DNA from: Flavobacterium suncheonense GH29-5 = DSM 17707 | Lineage (GTDB): Bacteria; Bacteroidota; Bacteroidia; Flavobacteriales; Flavobacteriaceae | Direction of reading: 5' to 3' | NCBI RefSeq assembly: GCF_000430025.1 | Contig: NZ_AUCZ01000014.1 | Span: 24,455-88,454 of the forward strand | Length of the DNA: 64,000 bases | Shown here: piece after piece, positions 54,502-63,241 of the stretch | Layout: each line of letters opens with the position of its first letter | Position numbering within the stretch: position 1 is the stretch's first letter | Program-made: the position numbers and the translations under genes | The notes under the pieces: generated by a model | Database searches by the model: none | The model's input: the letters and a program-made list of their open reading frames with translations, nothing else | What the model was told of the DNA's origin: nothing

Positions 54502-54651
54502 TTAGCCCCGATTGCAGCGACATCCTTTTAAACGGTGGCTGAGGCTCTCGAAGCCATCGTTTAAAAGATACAGCGGAAAGCGGGAAAATGGCGGCCAAAA
54601 ATACCCAAACCCTTCGCTCCAAAAAAACTCTAAAAACTATGTTATAATCAT
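54502..54651. ncRNA. Structured conserved element, copy 2 (Flavo-1-like candidate)
   Basis: Same conserved blocks in the same order and orientation as the copy at 12372. Central hairpin: 54525-54540 pairs with 54552-54567 around the identical loop GAGGCTCTCGA. The lower stem sequence is TTTTAAACG/CGTTTAAAA where copy 1 has TTTTTGGTG/CACCAAAAA, so the helix is kept while its sequence is not. It lies in the divergent gap between the permease and purH, upstream of the purH promoter. Confidence 0.6.
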
Positions 54652-54682
54652 TTGATTGTTAAGCCTACAATACCTACTTTTG
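54651..54682 (+). promoter_or_regulatory. Promoter of purH (TTTG-N20-TACTTTTG)
   Basis: TTTG at 54651-54654, 20-nt spacer, TACTTTTG at 54675-54682 followed by C. Confidence 0.6.
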
Positions 54683-54704
54683 CACCTTTAAAAACAACAA
54701 CACA

Positions 54705-56231
54705 ATGAATACTACAAAAACAATTCAATCAGCTTTAATTTCGGTATTTGACAAAACGGGCTTAGAACCGATTGTAAAAAAATTACACGCGCACAACGTA
54801 ACCATTTATTCCACAGGCGGAACGGAAGAGTTTATCAAGAGTTTCGGCATTCCGGTTGTGGCGGTGGAAGATGTAACTTCCTATCCTTCAATACTAGGCG
54901 GCCGTGTAAAAACCCTGCATCCGAAAATTTTCGGCGGAATCTTAAACCGTCAGGACCACGCAGGCGATGTGGCGCAGATGGAAGAATACCAAATCCCACA
55001 GATTGATTTAGTGATTGTAGATTTATACCCTTTTGAAAAAACAGTGGCCTCCGGAGCGAGCGAAGCGGATATCATCGAGAAGATTGATATCGGCGGTATT
55101 TCCTTAATCCGTGCGGCGGCTAAGAATTTTAAAGATACGGTGATTGTGCCGTCCGTGAACGAGTACAAGCTTTTCCTTGACATGATTACCAACGGAAACG
55201 GTGCTACGACTTTGGAAGAGCGAAAACTTTTGGCGACCAAAGCGTTTCATGTTTCGTCGCATTATGACGGGGCGATTTTCAATTATTTCAACACCGACGA
55301 AACGGTTTACAAAGCGAGCATTGCCGACGGACAAGTGTTGCGTTACGGAGAAAATCCTCACCAAAAAGGTTTCTTCTTCGGGGAATTTGACAAAATGTTC
55401 ACCAAATTACACGGCAAAGAACTGTCTTACAATAATTTACTTGATGTGGATGCCGCGGTAAACTTAATCAATGAGTTTAAAGGCGCAAATCCGACGTTCG
55501 CCATTTTAAAACACAACAACGCTTGTGGTTTTGCCACGAGAAATACCGTAAAAGAAGCGTATCTGGATGCTTTGGCAGGGGATCCGACTTCGGCATTCGG
55601 CGGGGTTTTGATTTCCAATGCTAAAATTGATGAAGCGGCTGCGGAAGAAATCAACAAATTATTCTGCGAAGTGGTTATTGCGCCTGCGTATGACGAAAAA
55701 GCCATTGCCATTTTGGAAGAAAAGAAAAACCGCATCATCCTGATTCAAAACGAGGTGGCATTACCTACAAAACAGGTCCGCACTTGTCTTAACGGATTGT
55801 TAATTCAGGAAAAAGACAACATCACAGACAATAAAGAGCATTTAAAAGTCGTTACCACTACAGCTCCGACCGCACAGGAAGTGGAAGACTTGTTGTTTGC
55901 CTCAAAAATCTGTAAACACACCAAATCCAACACCATCGTTTTTGCGAAAAACGGACAATTGTTAGCTTCCGGAACCGGACAGACTTCGAGAGTAGACGCT
56001 TTGCGTCAGGCGGTTGAAAAAGCCACTTCTTTCGGATTTGACCTCAACGGAGCGGTGATGGCAAGCGACGCTTTCTTCCCGTTCCCGGATTGTGTGGAGT
56101 TAGCCAAAAATGCCGGAATCACTGCGGTTATTCAGCCCGGAGGTTCCATTAAAGACGAATTGAGTATCAACTATTGCAACGAAAATAAAGTTTCGATGGT
56201 ATTTACGGGAATTCGTCATTTTAAACATTAA
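54705..56231 (+). CDS. purH: Bifunctional AICAR formyltransferase / IMP cyclohydrolase
   Basis: A 508-residue PurH. N-terminal MGS-like cyclohydrolase domain (ALISVFDKTGLEPIVKKLHA, YSTGGTEEFI, GGRVKTLHPKIFGGILNRQD). C-terminal formyltransferase with LRYGENPHQKG, LKHNNACGFA (catalytic Lys/His region) and DAFFPFPDCVELA. Catalyses the last two steps to IMP. Upstream of the mre cluster, a gene order common in Bacteroidota. Confidence 0.97.
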   Translation: MNTTKTIQSALISVFDKTGLEPIVKKLHAHNVTIYSTGGTEEFIKSFGIPVVAVEDVTSYPSILGGRVKTLHPKIFGGILNRQDHAGDVAQMEEYQIPQIDLVIVDLYPFEKTVASGASEADIIEKIDIGGISLIRAAAKNFKDTVIVPSVNEYKLFLDMITNGNGATTLEERKLLATKAFHVSSHYDGAIFNYFNTDETVYKASIADGQVLRYGENPHQKGFFFGEFDKMFTKLHGKELSYNNLLDVDAAVNLINEFKGANPTFAILKHNNACGFATRNTVKEAYLDALAGDPTSAFGGVLISNAKIDEAAAEEINKLFCEVVIAPAYDEKAIAILEEKKNRIILIQNEVALPTKQVRTCLNGLLIQEKDNITDNKEHLKVVTTTAPTAQEVEDLLFASKICKHTKSNTIVFAKNGQLLASGTGQTSRVDALRQAVEKATSFGFDLNGAVMASDAFFPFPDCVELAKNAGITAVIQPGGSIKDELSINYCNENKVSMVFTGIRHFKH

Positions 56232-56237
56232 TTTTAT

Positions 56238-56245
56238 TACTTTTG
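56238..56245 (+). promoter_or_regulatory. Promoter element for the mreB cluster
   Basis: TACTTTTG, 42 nt before the mreB ATG and just past the purH stop, so the shape cluster can be transcribed without purH. Confidence 0.45.
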
Positions 56246-56286
56246 TAAGCTAAATATTTATAAACGAATAAACCCCTTTGTAAGGT

Positions 56287-57315
56287 ATGGGATTTTTTGA
56301 TTTCATGACCGAGGACATCGCGATTGACCTTGGTACCGCAAATACGCTAATCATCCACAACGATAAAGTAGTTATTGACAGCCCTTCGATAGTGGCTCGC
56401 GACCGCATTACCGGAAAAATCATTGCTGTTGGGAAGGAAGCGAACATGATGCAGGGAAAAACCCATGAGAACATCAAAACAATCCGTCCTTTGAAAGACG
56501 GGGTTATCGCTGATTTCGACGCTTCGGAAAAAATGATCAACATGTTCATCAAAAGTATTCCGGCGCTGAAGAAAAAAATGTTTACGCCTGCCCTTCGCAT
56601 GGTGGTATGTATTCCGTCGGGAATTACCGAAGTGGAAATGCGTGCGGTAAAAGAATCCTGTGAACGCGTAAACGGTAAAGAAGTATACTTAATTCACGAA
56701 CCGATGGCTGCGGCTATCGGTATCGGGGTTGACATCATGCAGCCGAAAGGAAACATGATTGTCGATATCGGTGGAGGAACCACGGAAATTGCGGTAATCG
56801 CGTTAGGCGGTATCGTGTGTGACAAATCGGTTAAAATTGCCGGAGACGTGTTCACCAACGACATCATCTACTACATGAGAACCCAGCACAACCTTTTCGT
56901 TGGGGAAACCACAGCGGAGAAAATCAAAATCGCCATCGGAGCCGCTACCGAAGATTTGGACACGCCACCGGACGAAATGGAAGTACAGGGACGTGACTTG
57001 TTAACCGGGAAACCAAAACAGGTAAACGTTTCTTACCGCGAGATTGCCAAAGCTTTGGACAAATCGATTCAACGTATTGAGGATGCCGTTATGGAAACCT
57101 TATCGCAAACCCCGCCGGAATTAGCAGCGGATATCTACAACACGGGTATCTATCTTGCCGGAGGAGGTTCGATGCTCCGAGGATTGGACAAACGAATATC
57201 CCAAAAAACAGACCTTCCGGTTTATATTGCAGAAGATCCCCTGAGAGCAGTAGTACGAGGCACCGGAATGGCATTGAAGAACCTACAAAAATTCAGAAGT
57301 ATTCTTATCAAATAA
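56287..57315 (+). CDS. mreB: Rod shape-determining protein MreB
   Basis: A 342-residue actin homologue: TEDIAIDLGTANTLI (phosphate 1), GGGTTEIAVIALGGI (phosphate 2 region, preceded by NMIVDIG), LIHEPMAAAIGIGV (connector) and GIYLAGGGSMLRGL (adenosine motif). Forms membrane filaments steering lateral wall synthesis with MreC, MreD, PBP2 and RodA, all encoded in order downstream. Confidence 0.97.
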   Translation: MGFFDFMTEDIAIDLGTANTLIIHNDKVVIDSPSIVARDRITGKIIAVGKEANMMQGKTHENIKTIRPLKDGVIADFDASEKMINMFIKSIPALKKKMFTPALRMVVCIPSGITEVEMRAVKESCERVNGKEVYLIHEPMAAAIGIGVDIMQPKGNMIVDIGGGTTEIAVIALGGIVCDKSVKIAGDVFTNDIIYYMRTQHNLFVGETTAEKIKIAIGAATEDLDTPPDEMEVQGRDLLTGKPKQVNVSYREIAKALDKSIQRIEDAVMETLSQTPPELAADIYNTGIYLAGGGSMLRGLDKRISQKTDLPVYIAEDPLRAVVRGTGMALKNLQKFRSILIK

Positions 57316-57326
57316 AGAAATAATAC

Positions 57327-58154
57327 ATGCAGCAAATAATTAATTTTATATTTAAAAACAGCATCCGATTGCTGTTTTTGCTGCTTTTAACCATATCGTT
57401 AACGCTGACGATCCAGTCGCATTCGTACCACAGAAGCCGTTTTTTAAGTTCTGCCAATGTGATTACCGGAAATGTTTATCAAAGGGTGAACAACGTAAAA
57501 GAGTATTTCAATTTACGAACCCAAAACGACAACCTGGCCAAAGAAAATGCCTACTTAAAGCAATTGCTGTACAACAAACCCGACACCGTAATTGCCTCAA
57601 CCGAACTGATTCCGGCCGGTTACGAAGACATTAAGGTGATTCAGTCTAAAGTCATCAACAACTCGTTTAACGTACACGAGAATTACCTGACCATCAACAG
57701 CGGTTCCAAAGACGGCGTAAAACCGGACATGGGTGTTGTAAACAGCTTAGGGATTGTAGGGATTGTTGAAAATACTTCTAAAAATTTCGCCACGGTGCAG
57801 AGCATCCTGAATGTGAAATCACAAATCAATGCGAAGATTAAAAAATCCAACCATTTCGGCTCTTTAATCTGGAACGGTAAAAATGTGGGCTATGCGCAAT
57901 TAATCGACGTACCACGTCTGGCAACGGTTCGCAAAGGCGATACGATTGTAACCGGCGGCCGTTCGGTCATTTTCCCGGAGAACATTCCCATCGGTAAAAT
58001 CGACAGAATTTTCATTGACAAAGCCACCAACTATTACACCATTAACGTGCGCCTGTTTAACGACATGACCAATTTAGGCCACGTATATGTAATTGAAAAC
58101 GTAAAACGAAAAGAAGTAATTCAACTAGAAGAACAAACAAAAACGGATGAATAG
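57327..58154 (+). CDS. mreC: Rod shape-determining protein MreC
   Basis: A 275-residue bitopic protein: N-terminal helix (IRLLFLLLLTISLTLTIQSH), a coiled coil (VKEYFNLRTQNDNLAKENAY), then the two beta-barrel-like periplasmic domains (NYLTINSGSKDGVKPDMGVV, GSLIWNGKNVGYAQLIDVP, GDTIVTGGRSVIFPENIPIG). Links MreB to the wall synthases. Overlaps mreD by 8 nt. Confidence 0.95.
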   Translation: MQQIINFIFKNSIRLLFLLLLTISLTLTIQSHSYHRSRFLSSANVITGNVYQRVNNVKEYFNLRTQNDNLAKENAYLKQLLYNKPDTVIASTELIPAGYEDIKVIQSKVINNSFNVHENYLTINSGSKDGVKPDMGVVNSLGIVGIVENTSKNFATVQSILNVKSQINAKIKKSNHFGSLIWNGKNVGYAQLIDVPRLATVRKGDTIVTGGRSVIFPENIPIGKIDRIFIDKATNYYTINVRLFNDMTNLGHVYVIENVKRKEVIQLEEQTKTDE

Positions 58155-58653
58155 TACACTGCTTTTAAATAGCTTCCGGTTTGTCATTTTGCTGGCCCTT
58201 CAGGTGGTGATTTTTAACAACATCAACTTTTTGGGGTACATCAATCCGTTGCCGTATATTTTGTTTATCCTTTTATACCCGGTTAACGCCAACAGAGCCG
58301 GTTTACTTGTGGCGAGTTTCTTCCTTGGTCTGGTTATGGATATGTTCTGTAATTCGGGGGGCGTGCACACAACCGCCTGTTTGGTTCTGGCTTATTTCCG
58401 TCCGGCGATTTTCCGTTTCTCTTTCGGGATTAGTTACGAATATCAGACGGTTAAAATTGCCGATAAACTTTCTCCGGAGCGTTTTTCATTCCTGCTCATT
58501 GCCATCGTGATTCACCATTTTGTATTATTTCTGCTAGAAATTTTCCGATTTAATTTCTTTTGGGAAATATTATTACGAACTTTACTTGCCACCCTATTCA
58601 CCCTACTACTAAGCATTATAACCATCTATCTGATTAAGCCAAGCAAGCGATGA
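58147..58653 (+). CDS. mreD: Rod shape-determining protein MreD
   Basis: A 168-residue integral membrane protein with about five helices (RFVILLALQVVIFNNINFLG, AGLLVASFFLGLVMDMF, LLRTLLATLFTLLLSIITIY). The GLVMDMF stretch resembles the conserved MreD GlvwDl motif. Overlaps both neighbours (8 nt with mreC, 4 nt with mrdA). Confidence 0.88.
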   Translation: MNSTLLLNSFRFVILLALQVVIFNNINFLGYINPLPYILFILLYPVNANRAGLLVASFFLGLVMDMFCNSGGVHTTACLVLAYFRPAIFRFSFGISYEYQTVKIADKLSPERFSFLLIAIVIHHFVLFLLEIFRFNFFWEILLRTLLATLFTLLLSIITIYLIKPSKR

Positions 58654-60512
58654 GAAAAATTCTTTTACCCGGTTTGATAATTGCTTCGACAGTACTGATT
58701 ATAGCACGGCTTTTTTATTTGCAGATTCTAGACGATTCCTACATTAAGAAGTCCGACAACAATGCTATTAAGATTGTGTACGACTATCCGGAACGTGGCT
58801 ACATTTACGACCGGAACGGGGAATTGCTGGTGGCCAATCAGCCTTCCTACGATATCATGGTGATTCCAAGAGAGATTAAAAACCTCGACACCTTGGAATT
58901 TTGCTCGATTCTGAATATTACGAAAGACGAATTCCTTAAAAAAATTGAGAAAGCAAAAGTGTACAGCACTCGTCTTCCGTCCGTTTTTCTTCCACAGCTT
59001 AACAAAATCGAGTATGCCGCCTTTCAGGAGAAAATCCGAAAATACAATGGTTTTTACATTCAGAAACGTTCCCTTCGGGACTATCAGGTGGATGTGGGCG
59101 CCAATATATTCGGGTATATCACTCAGGTAAACGATGCTATCATCCAGAAAAATCCGTATTACAAAAGCGGGGATTTGATTGGGATGCAGGGAGTGGAACA
59201 AACCTATGAAGAAGTCCTGCGCGGCGTTAAAGGCGTAAAATACCGACAGCGCGACCGTTTTAACAAAGACATTGGTTCCTATAAAGACGGGAAGTACGAC
59301 ACCATTTCCGTTCAGGGCAGTGACATCACTTTAACCATAGACATAGAACTTCAGAAATACGGAGAAGCGTTAATGAAAAACAAACGCGGCGGTATTGTGG
59401 CCATCGAACCCAAAACCGGCGAAATTTTAGCTTTGGTAACAGCTCCTTCCTACGATCCGGCACTTTTGGTTGGTCGCGAACGCTCTAAAAACTATACTGC
59501 GCTCTACAACGATTCCATCGCTATGCCTTTGTTTGACAGAGGTTTGTTAGCCGAATACCCTCCGGGCTCTCCTTTTAAAATCCTGACGGCTTTGGTAGGA
59601 TTACAGGAAGGTGTTATCGATGAAAAGACCCAGTTTCTCTGTCATGGCGGTTTTTCGTATGGCCGCGGTGCGTTTATGCGCTGTCACTGCGGAAGCGGGG
59701 TTCGCGATTTAAATATAGGGATTTACAAATCCTGCAATGCCTACTTCGGAAACGTTTTCAAACTAACCATCGACAAATATAACAAACCACGTTTTGGCGT
59801 AAATGCCTGGAGCAACCACGTACAGAGTTTTGGTTTGGGCAATTTCATGGGATATGATTTACCGCCCGGAAGAAAAGGCCACATCCCTACTTCCAAATAC
59901 TACGACCGTTGGTATCCGAACGGAGGCTGGAAAAGCTCCACCATTATTTCCAACTCAATCGGGCAAGGAGAAATTCTGATGACCCCGATGCAGTTAGCCA
60001 ACATGATGGCCACTATTGCCAACGAAGGGTATTATTACACGCCTCACGTTATCAAAAAGATTAAAGGACACCAGATTGACAAAAAATTTACCACCAAACA
60101 CGTTACCACCATCGACAAGCAATATTTCAAACCTGTCATTAACGGTTTGTTTGATGTGTATAACCATGGTACAGCAGCCGGTTTGCGTGTGGAAGGCATC
60201 GAAATTTGCGGAAAAACAGGTACTGCAGAAAACTTTACCAAAATTAACGGAAAACGGGTTCAATTAACCGACCACTCGGTTTTCGTGGCCTTTGCACCCA
60301 GAGAGAACCCTAAAATCGCCATTGCGGTATTGGTGGAAAACGGCTACTGGGGATCGCGTTGGGCAGGACCGATTGCCAGTCTGATGATTGAAAAGTACGT
60401 TAAAAAAGATACCATCACCCGTAAAGATCTGGAGCGCAGAATGCTGGAAGGCAGCCTTCAGTTTGAATACGATAAAGTTACCAGCGGACAACCGTTTAGC
60501 ATTAACCGATAA
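58650..60512 (+). CDS. mrdA: Penicillin-binding protein 2 (elongation transpeptidase)
   Basis: A 620-residue class B PBP: N-terminal helix (LLPGLIIASTVLIIARLFYL), pedestal domain (ERGYIYDRNGELLVANQPSY), then the transpeptidase with SxxK in YPPGSPFKIL (Ser about 307), SxN in KSCNAYF and KTG in ICGKTGTAENF (about residue 521). The SxxK context has Pro after Ser where most PBP2s have Thr. Crosslinks wall peptides with RodA during elongation. Confidence 0.95.
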   Translation: MRKILLPGLIIASTVLIIARLFYLQILDDSYIKKSDNNAIKIVYDYPERGYIYDRNGELLVANQPSYDIMVIPREIKNLDTLEFCSILNITKDEFLKKIEKAKVYSTRLPSVFLPQLNKIEYAAFQEKIRKYNGFYIQKRSLRDYQVDVGANIFGYITQVNDAIIQKNPYYKSGDLIGMQGVEQTYEEVLRGVKGVKYRQRDRFNKDIGSYKDGKYDTISVQGSDITLTIDIELQKYGEALMKNKRGGIVAIEPKTGEILALVTAPSYDPALLVGRERSKNYTALYNDSIAMPLFDRGLLAEYPPGSPFKILTALVGLQEGVIDEKTQFLCHGGFSYGRGAFMRCHCGSGVRDLNIGIYKSCNAYFGNVFKLTIDKYNKPRFGVNAWSNHVQSFGLGNFMGYDLPPGRKGHIPTSKYYDRWYPNGGWKSSTIISNSIGQGEILMTPMQLANMMATIANEGYYYTPHVIKKIKGHQIDKKFTTKHVTTIDKQYFKPVINGLFDVYNHGTAAGLRVEGIEICGKTGTAENFTKINGKRVQLTDHSVFVAFAPRENPKIAIAVLVENGYWGSRWAGPIASLMIEKYVKKDTITRKDLERRMLEGSLQFEYDKVTSGQPFSINR

Positions 60513-60518
60513 GCCGGT

Positions 60519-61775
60519 ATGAAGAATCAGAGCGTTATTAACAATATCGATTGGTTAACCGTTATCATCTACACCCTATTGGTTATAATGGGGTGGATGA
60601 ATATTTATTCCGCATCGTTACCGGCAGAAGAAACTTCCATTTTTGACATGAGTCAGACCTACGGGCGCCAGATGCTGTTCATTTTCCTGACGATTCCGCT
60701 TATTTTTGTCATCCTCTCGATGGATGCCAAAATTTTTGAAAAGTATTCCACCGTCTTTTATATTTTGGGCATTATCTCCTTACTCGGATTGTTTGCTTTC
60801 GGAAAAACGATCAAAGGACAAACCAACTGGTACCAATTTGGCGGTTTTGGTTTTCAGCCGTCTGAGTTTGTGAAAACAGCCACCGCGCTGCTGCTCGCAA
60901 AAGTGGTGAGTGACACACAGGTAAATCTGAAAAAATTCAGCCATCAGCTTTTTGCTTTGGGAGTTTTCTGCTTTCCGGTAATGCTGATTTTATTACAGCC
61001 CGACGCAGGTAGTGCCATGATTTTCCTCTCCCTGATTTTTGTCCTGTACCGGGAAGGACTGCCAAGTTGGTATTTATGGACCGGATTTATCGGAGCGGCA
61101 TTGTTTATCTTAGCCCTTATTGTAAAGCCCGTTTTTCTGATTGGTTTTGCCGCTTTGGTGATGATTGTCCATTACATTTTCAACACCAGAATTACGAGAA
61201 ATCCTATTATCTATGGGCTGATTTTCCTGCTGATAACCGGCATGGTTTTTTCGGTGGATTATGTGTATGAGGAAGTTTTAGAACCGCACCAGAAAGACCG
61301 TATCAATGTGTTAATTGGTGAAGATGTCGACATGAAAAAAGAAGGCTACAACCTTAACCAATCGTTGATTGCCATCGGTTCGGGCGGCTGGACCGGAAAA
61401 GGCTACTTGGAAGGCACCCAAACCAAAGGAGGTTTCGTTCCGGAGCAGCATACCGATTATATTTTCACCACCGTTGGTGAGGAATGGGGATTTGTCGGAG
61501 CAACTGTAGTGATTACCTTGTTCGTACTCCTGTTCCTGCGGCTTATTAAGATGGCCGAAAACCAGAAAACGAAATTCAGCCGGGTGTACGGTTATTGCGT
61601 GGTATCCTATCTGTTTACACACTTTTTTGTAAACATCGCCATGCTGATTAAGATGTTCCCGACTATTGGTGTGCCGTTACCGTTCTTTTCATACGGTGGC
61701 TCCAGTTTGTGGGCCTTTACCATCCTTTTGTTCATCTTTATTAAAATGGACGCCAACAAGGTGAATGAGTGGTAA
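60519..61775 (+). CDS. rodA: Rod shape-determining protein RodA (SEDS glycosyltransferase)
   Basis: A 418-residue SEDS polymerase with about ten helices: WLTVIIYTLLVIMGWMNIYS, GGFGFQPSEFVKTATALLLA (SEDS motif with FQPSE), LLQPDAGSAMIFLSLIFVLY (the conserved QPDxGt loop; Asp is the catalytic/essential residue), and the C-terminal GVPLPFFSYGGSS motif. Partner of the preceding PBP2. Last gene of the cluster; 0-nt gap to the convergent nuclease gene. Confidence 0.95.
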   Translation: MKNQSVINNIDWLTVIIYTLLVIMGWMNIYSASLPAEETSIFDMSQTYGRQMLFIFLTIPLIFVILSMDAKIFEKYSTVFYILGIISLLGLFAFGKTIKGQTNWYQFGGFGFQPSEFVKTATALLLAKVVSDTQVNLKKFSHQLFALGVFCFPVMLILLQPDAGSAMIFLSLIFVLYREGLPSWYLWTGFIGAALFILALIVKPVFLIGFAALVMIVHYIFNTRITRNPIIYGLIFLLITGMVFSVDYVYEEVLEPHQKDRINVLIGEDVDMKKEGYNLNQSLIAIGSGGWTGKGYLEGTQTKGGFVPEQHTDYIFTTVGEEWGFVGATVVITLFVLLFLRLIKMAENQKTKFSRVYGYCVVSYLFTHFFVNIAMLIKMFPTIGVPLPFFSYGGSSLWAFTILLFIFIKMDANKVNEW

Positions 61776-62609
61776 TTAAAAACTCCAGCCTTTGTAATCG
61801 TTTGCTTTTTCGAGTTTTGCTTCTATCGCGTCAGGTAATTTGAAAAAGAAATCGATGCCGGTCATTTTCTCAATGGTATCCACATCCACCACAAACTCGT
61901 ACAACGGAGCATCGGAGTCTTTATGAGGTACCAAAAAGCCAATCATGCGTTGACCGTCTCTGGTCATCAGTACTTTGTAAAAATAATTGGGAACCGAAAC
62001 TTTTTCACGGCCGATCGTTTTCAGATTTTCGCTCAAAACGCCTCCCGTAACCACGTAAAGCCCGTCATATTTTTTAGCCCAATAGCGTACTTTCTGTTCT
62101 AAGCGATTCCAAACACCGTCGTTGAAATCGTGGCGCTGCGGTGCAATATTTGAGGTGTAAAACGTTTCTTTGTACGATTCGTAGTTTTTTTTGCGATCGC
62201 CGGCCGGGCACAAATGGCCTTTGTCATACCCCGAATTCTTATAGTTCCGCCAATCTGCCGAATGGGTCTTTACTTTCGGATCTTCAATGAAAAACGGGCG
62301 CTCGAAATCGCGGTTCGAAAAATCTTCGGCGGACAACTCATATGCCACCCACTCCGACTGCTCGTGTTCTTCGGAATATGAAAACGCATAATGGTTCCTT
62401 TTCACCACGACTCCTGTGGTGGAAGTCGGATAAAAATCAAAGTTCGGCGCAATCGCTTGAACCGCTTCAACTTTTTGGGATTCCTTGTTTACCGAAACAA
62501 CAGGTTCCGCCTCAGCCGTTGCCTTTTCACGACAGGAAACCAATAAAAGTGCAAAAAACAGAAAAGAGATAATTTTTTGATCCGTAAGAAATCGCTGCGA
62601 AAAAACCAT
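61776..62609 (-). CDS. DNA/RNA non-specific endonuclease, predicted lipoprotein
   Basis: A 277-residue beta-beta-alpha-metal nuclease. The catalytic motif is DKGHLCPAGDRK (family DRGH; His about 130), followed by SNIAPQRHDFNDGVWNRLE with the metal-binding Asn. The N-terminus has a lipobox-like LLLVSC, so it is probably anchored in the outer membrane or exported. Degrades nucleic acids for nutrient recovery. The ATG at 62609 is used; the segment before the hydrophobic part (MVFSQRFLTDQK) is long for a signal peptide. Confidence 0.87.
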   Translation of the reverse strand: MVFSQRFLTDQKIISFLFFALLLVSCREKATAEAEPVVSVNKESQKVEAVQAIAPNFDFYPTSTTGVVVKRNHYAFSYSEEHEQSEWVAYELSAEDFSNRDFERPFFIEDPKVKTHSADWRNYKNSGYDKGHLCPAGDRKKNYESYKETFYTSNIAPQRHDFNDGVWNRLEQKVRYWAKKYDGLYVVTGGVLSENLKTIGREKVSVPNYFYKVLMTRDGQRMIGFLVPHKDSDAPLYEFVVDVDTIEKMTGIDFFFKLPDAIEAKLEKANDYKGWSF

Positions 62610-62626
62610 CTTGGTACATTATTTGT

Positions 62627-62634
62627 TAATTTTG
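62627..62634 (+). promoter_or_regulatory. Promoter element for the coiled-coil protein gene
   Basis: TAATTTTG, 42 nt before the ATG at 62677. Confidence 0.4.
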
Positions 62635-62676
62635 TAAAGGTATTAAAATCATATTGTTTACTGTAAACCTGAAATT

Positions 62677-63213
62677 ATGAAAATCAAAATTTTAGCCCTT
62701 TCCCTGCTTTTCGGAATGCAAACCGGTTTTTCACAGGAAGTTGTCAAAGACTCCATAGCTAAAACTATCAGCAATGCGAGTACCGTAACAGAAAAAACAG
62801 AAGCGGAAAAAATAGCCGAGGAAAAAGTAAAAGCCGAAGCCGAAAGAATCGAAAAAGAGCGTTTAAAAGTTCTCAAAGAAGCAGAAAAACAACGCAAAGA
62901 AGCGGAACGCGCCAGAGAGAAAGCGGAAAAAGAACAAAAAAAAATGGAGAAAGAGCTTAAAGCAGCGAAAAAGCAACAGGAAAAATTAGCCAAAGCTCAA
63001 AAAAACGTTACCAAAGCTCAGAATCGTCTGGAAGACAACAAAAAGGATCTGAAAAACGAACAGGAGAAATTCGACAAGAAAATGCGTAAGGGCAAAATGA
63101 CTCCGGAAGAAGAAATCAAAGCCCGCGAAAAACTGCTAAAACTGAGCAACAAACAAAAAGAATTACAGCTTGATTTAGAAAAAGCACAAATGAAACTGCA
63201 CAAATTAGATTAA
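62677..63213 (+). CDS. Exported Lys/Glu-rich coiled-coil protein
   Basis: 178 residues with signal peptide MKIKILALSLLFGMQTGFSQ. From about residue 40 it is almost uninterrupted charged heptads (KAEAERIEKERLKVLKEAEK, REKAEKEQKKMEKELKAAKK), predicted as a long coiled coil with one break near KMTPEEE. No enzymatic motif. Family-level function unknown; periplasmic structural role is a guess. Confidence 0.75.
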   Translation: MKIKILALSLLFGMQTGFSQEVVKDSIAKTISNASTVTEKTEAEKIAEEKVKAEAERIEKERLKVLKEAEKQRKEAERAREKAEKEQKKMEKELKAAKKQQEKLAKAQKNVTKAQNRLEDNKKDLKNEQEKFDKKMRKGKMTPEEEIKAREKLLKLSNKQKELQLDLEKAQMKLHKLD

Positions 63214-63214
63214 T

Positions 63215-63241
63215 AAAAAAAGCCATTCTGTTATGAATGGC
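63215..63241 (-). terminator. Hairpin between the coiled-coil gene and the IS element
   Basis: GCCATTC (63222-63228), loop TGTTAT, GAATGGC (63235-63241), preceded by seven A. On the minus strand this is a terminator with a T run. On the plus strand the expected T run is absent and the sequence goes straight into the IS end. Confidence 0.7.
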
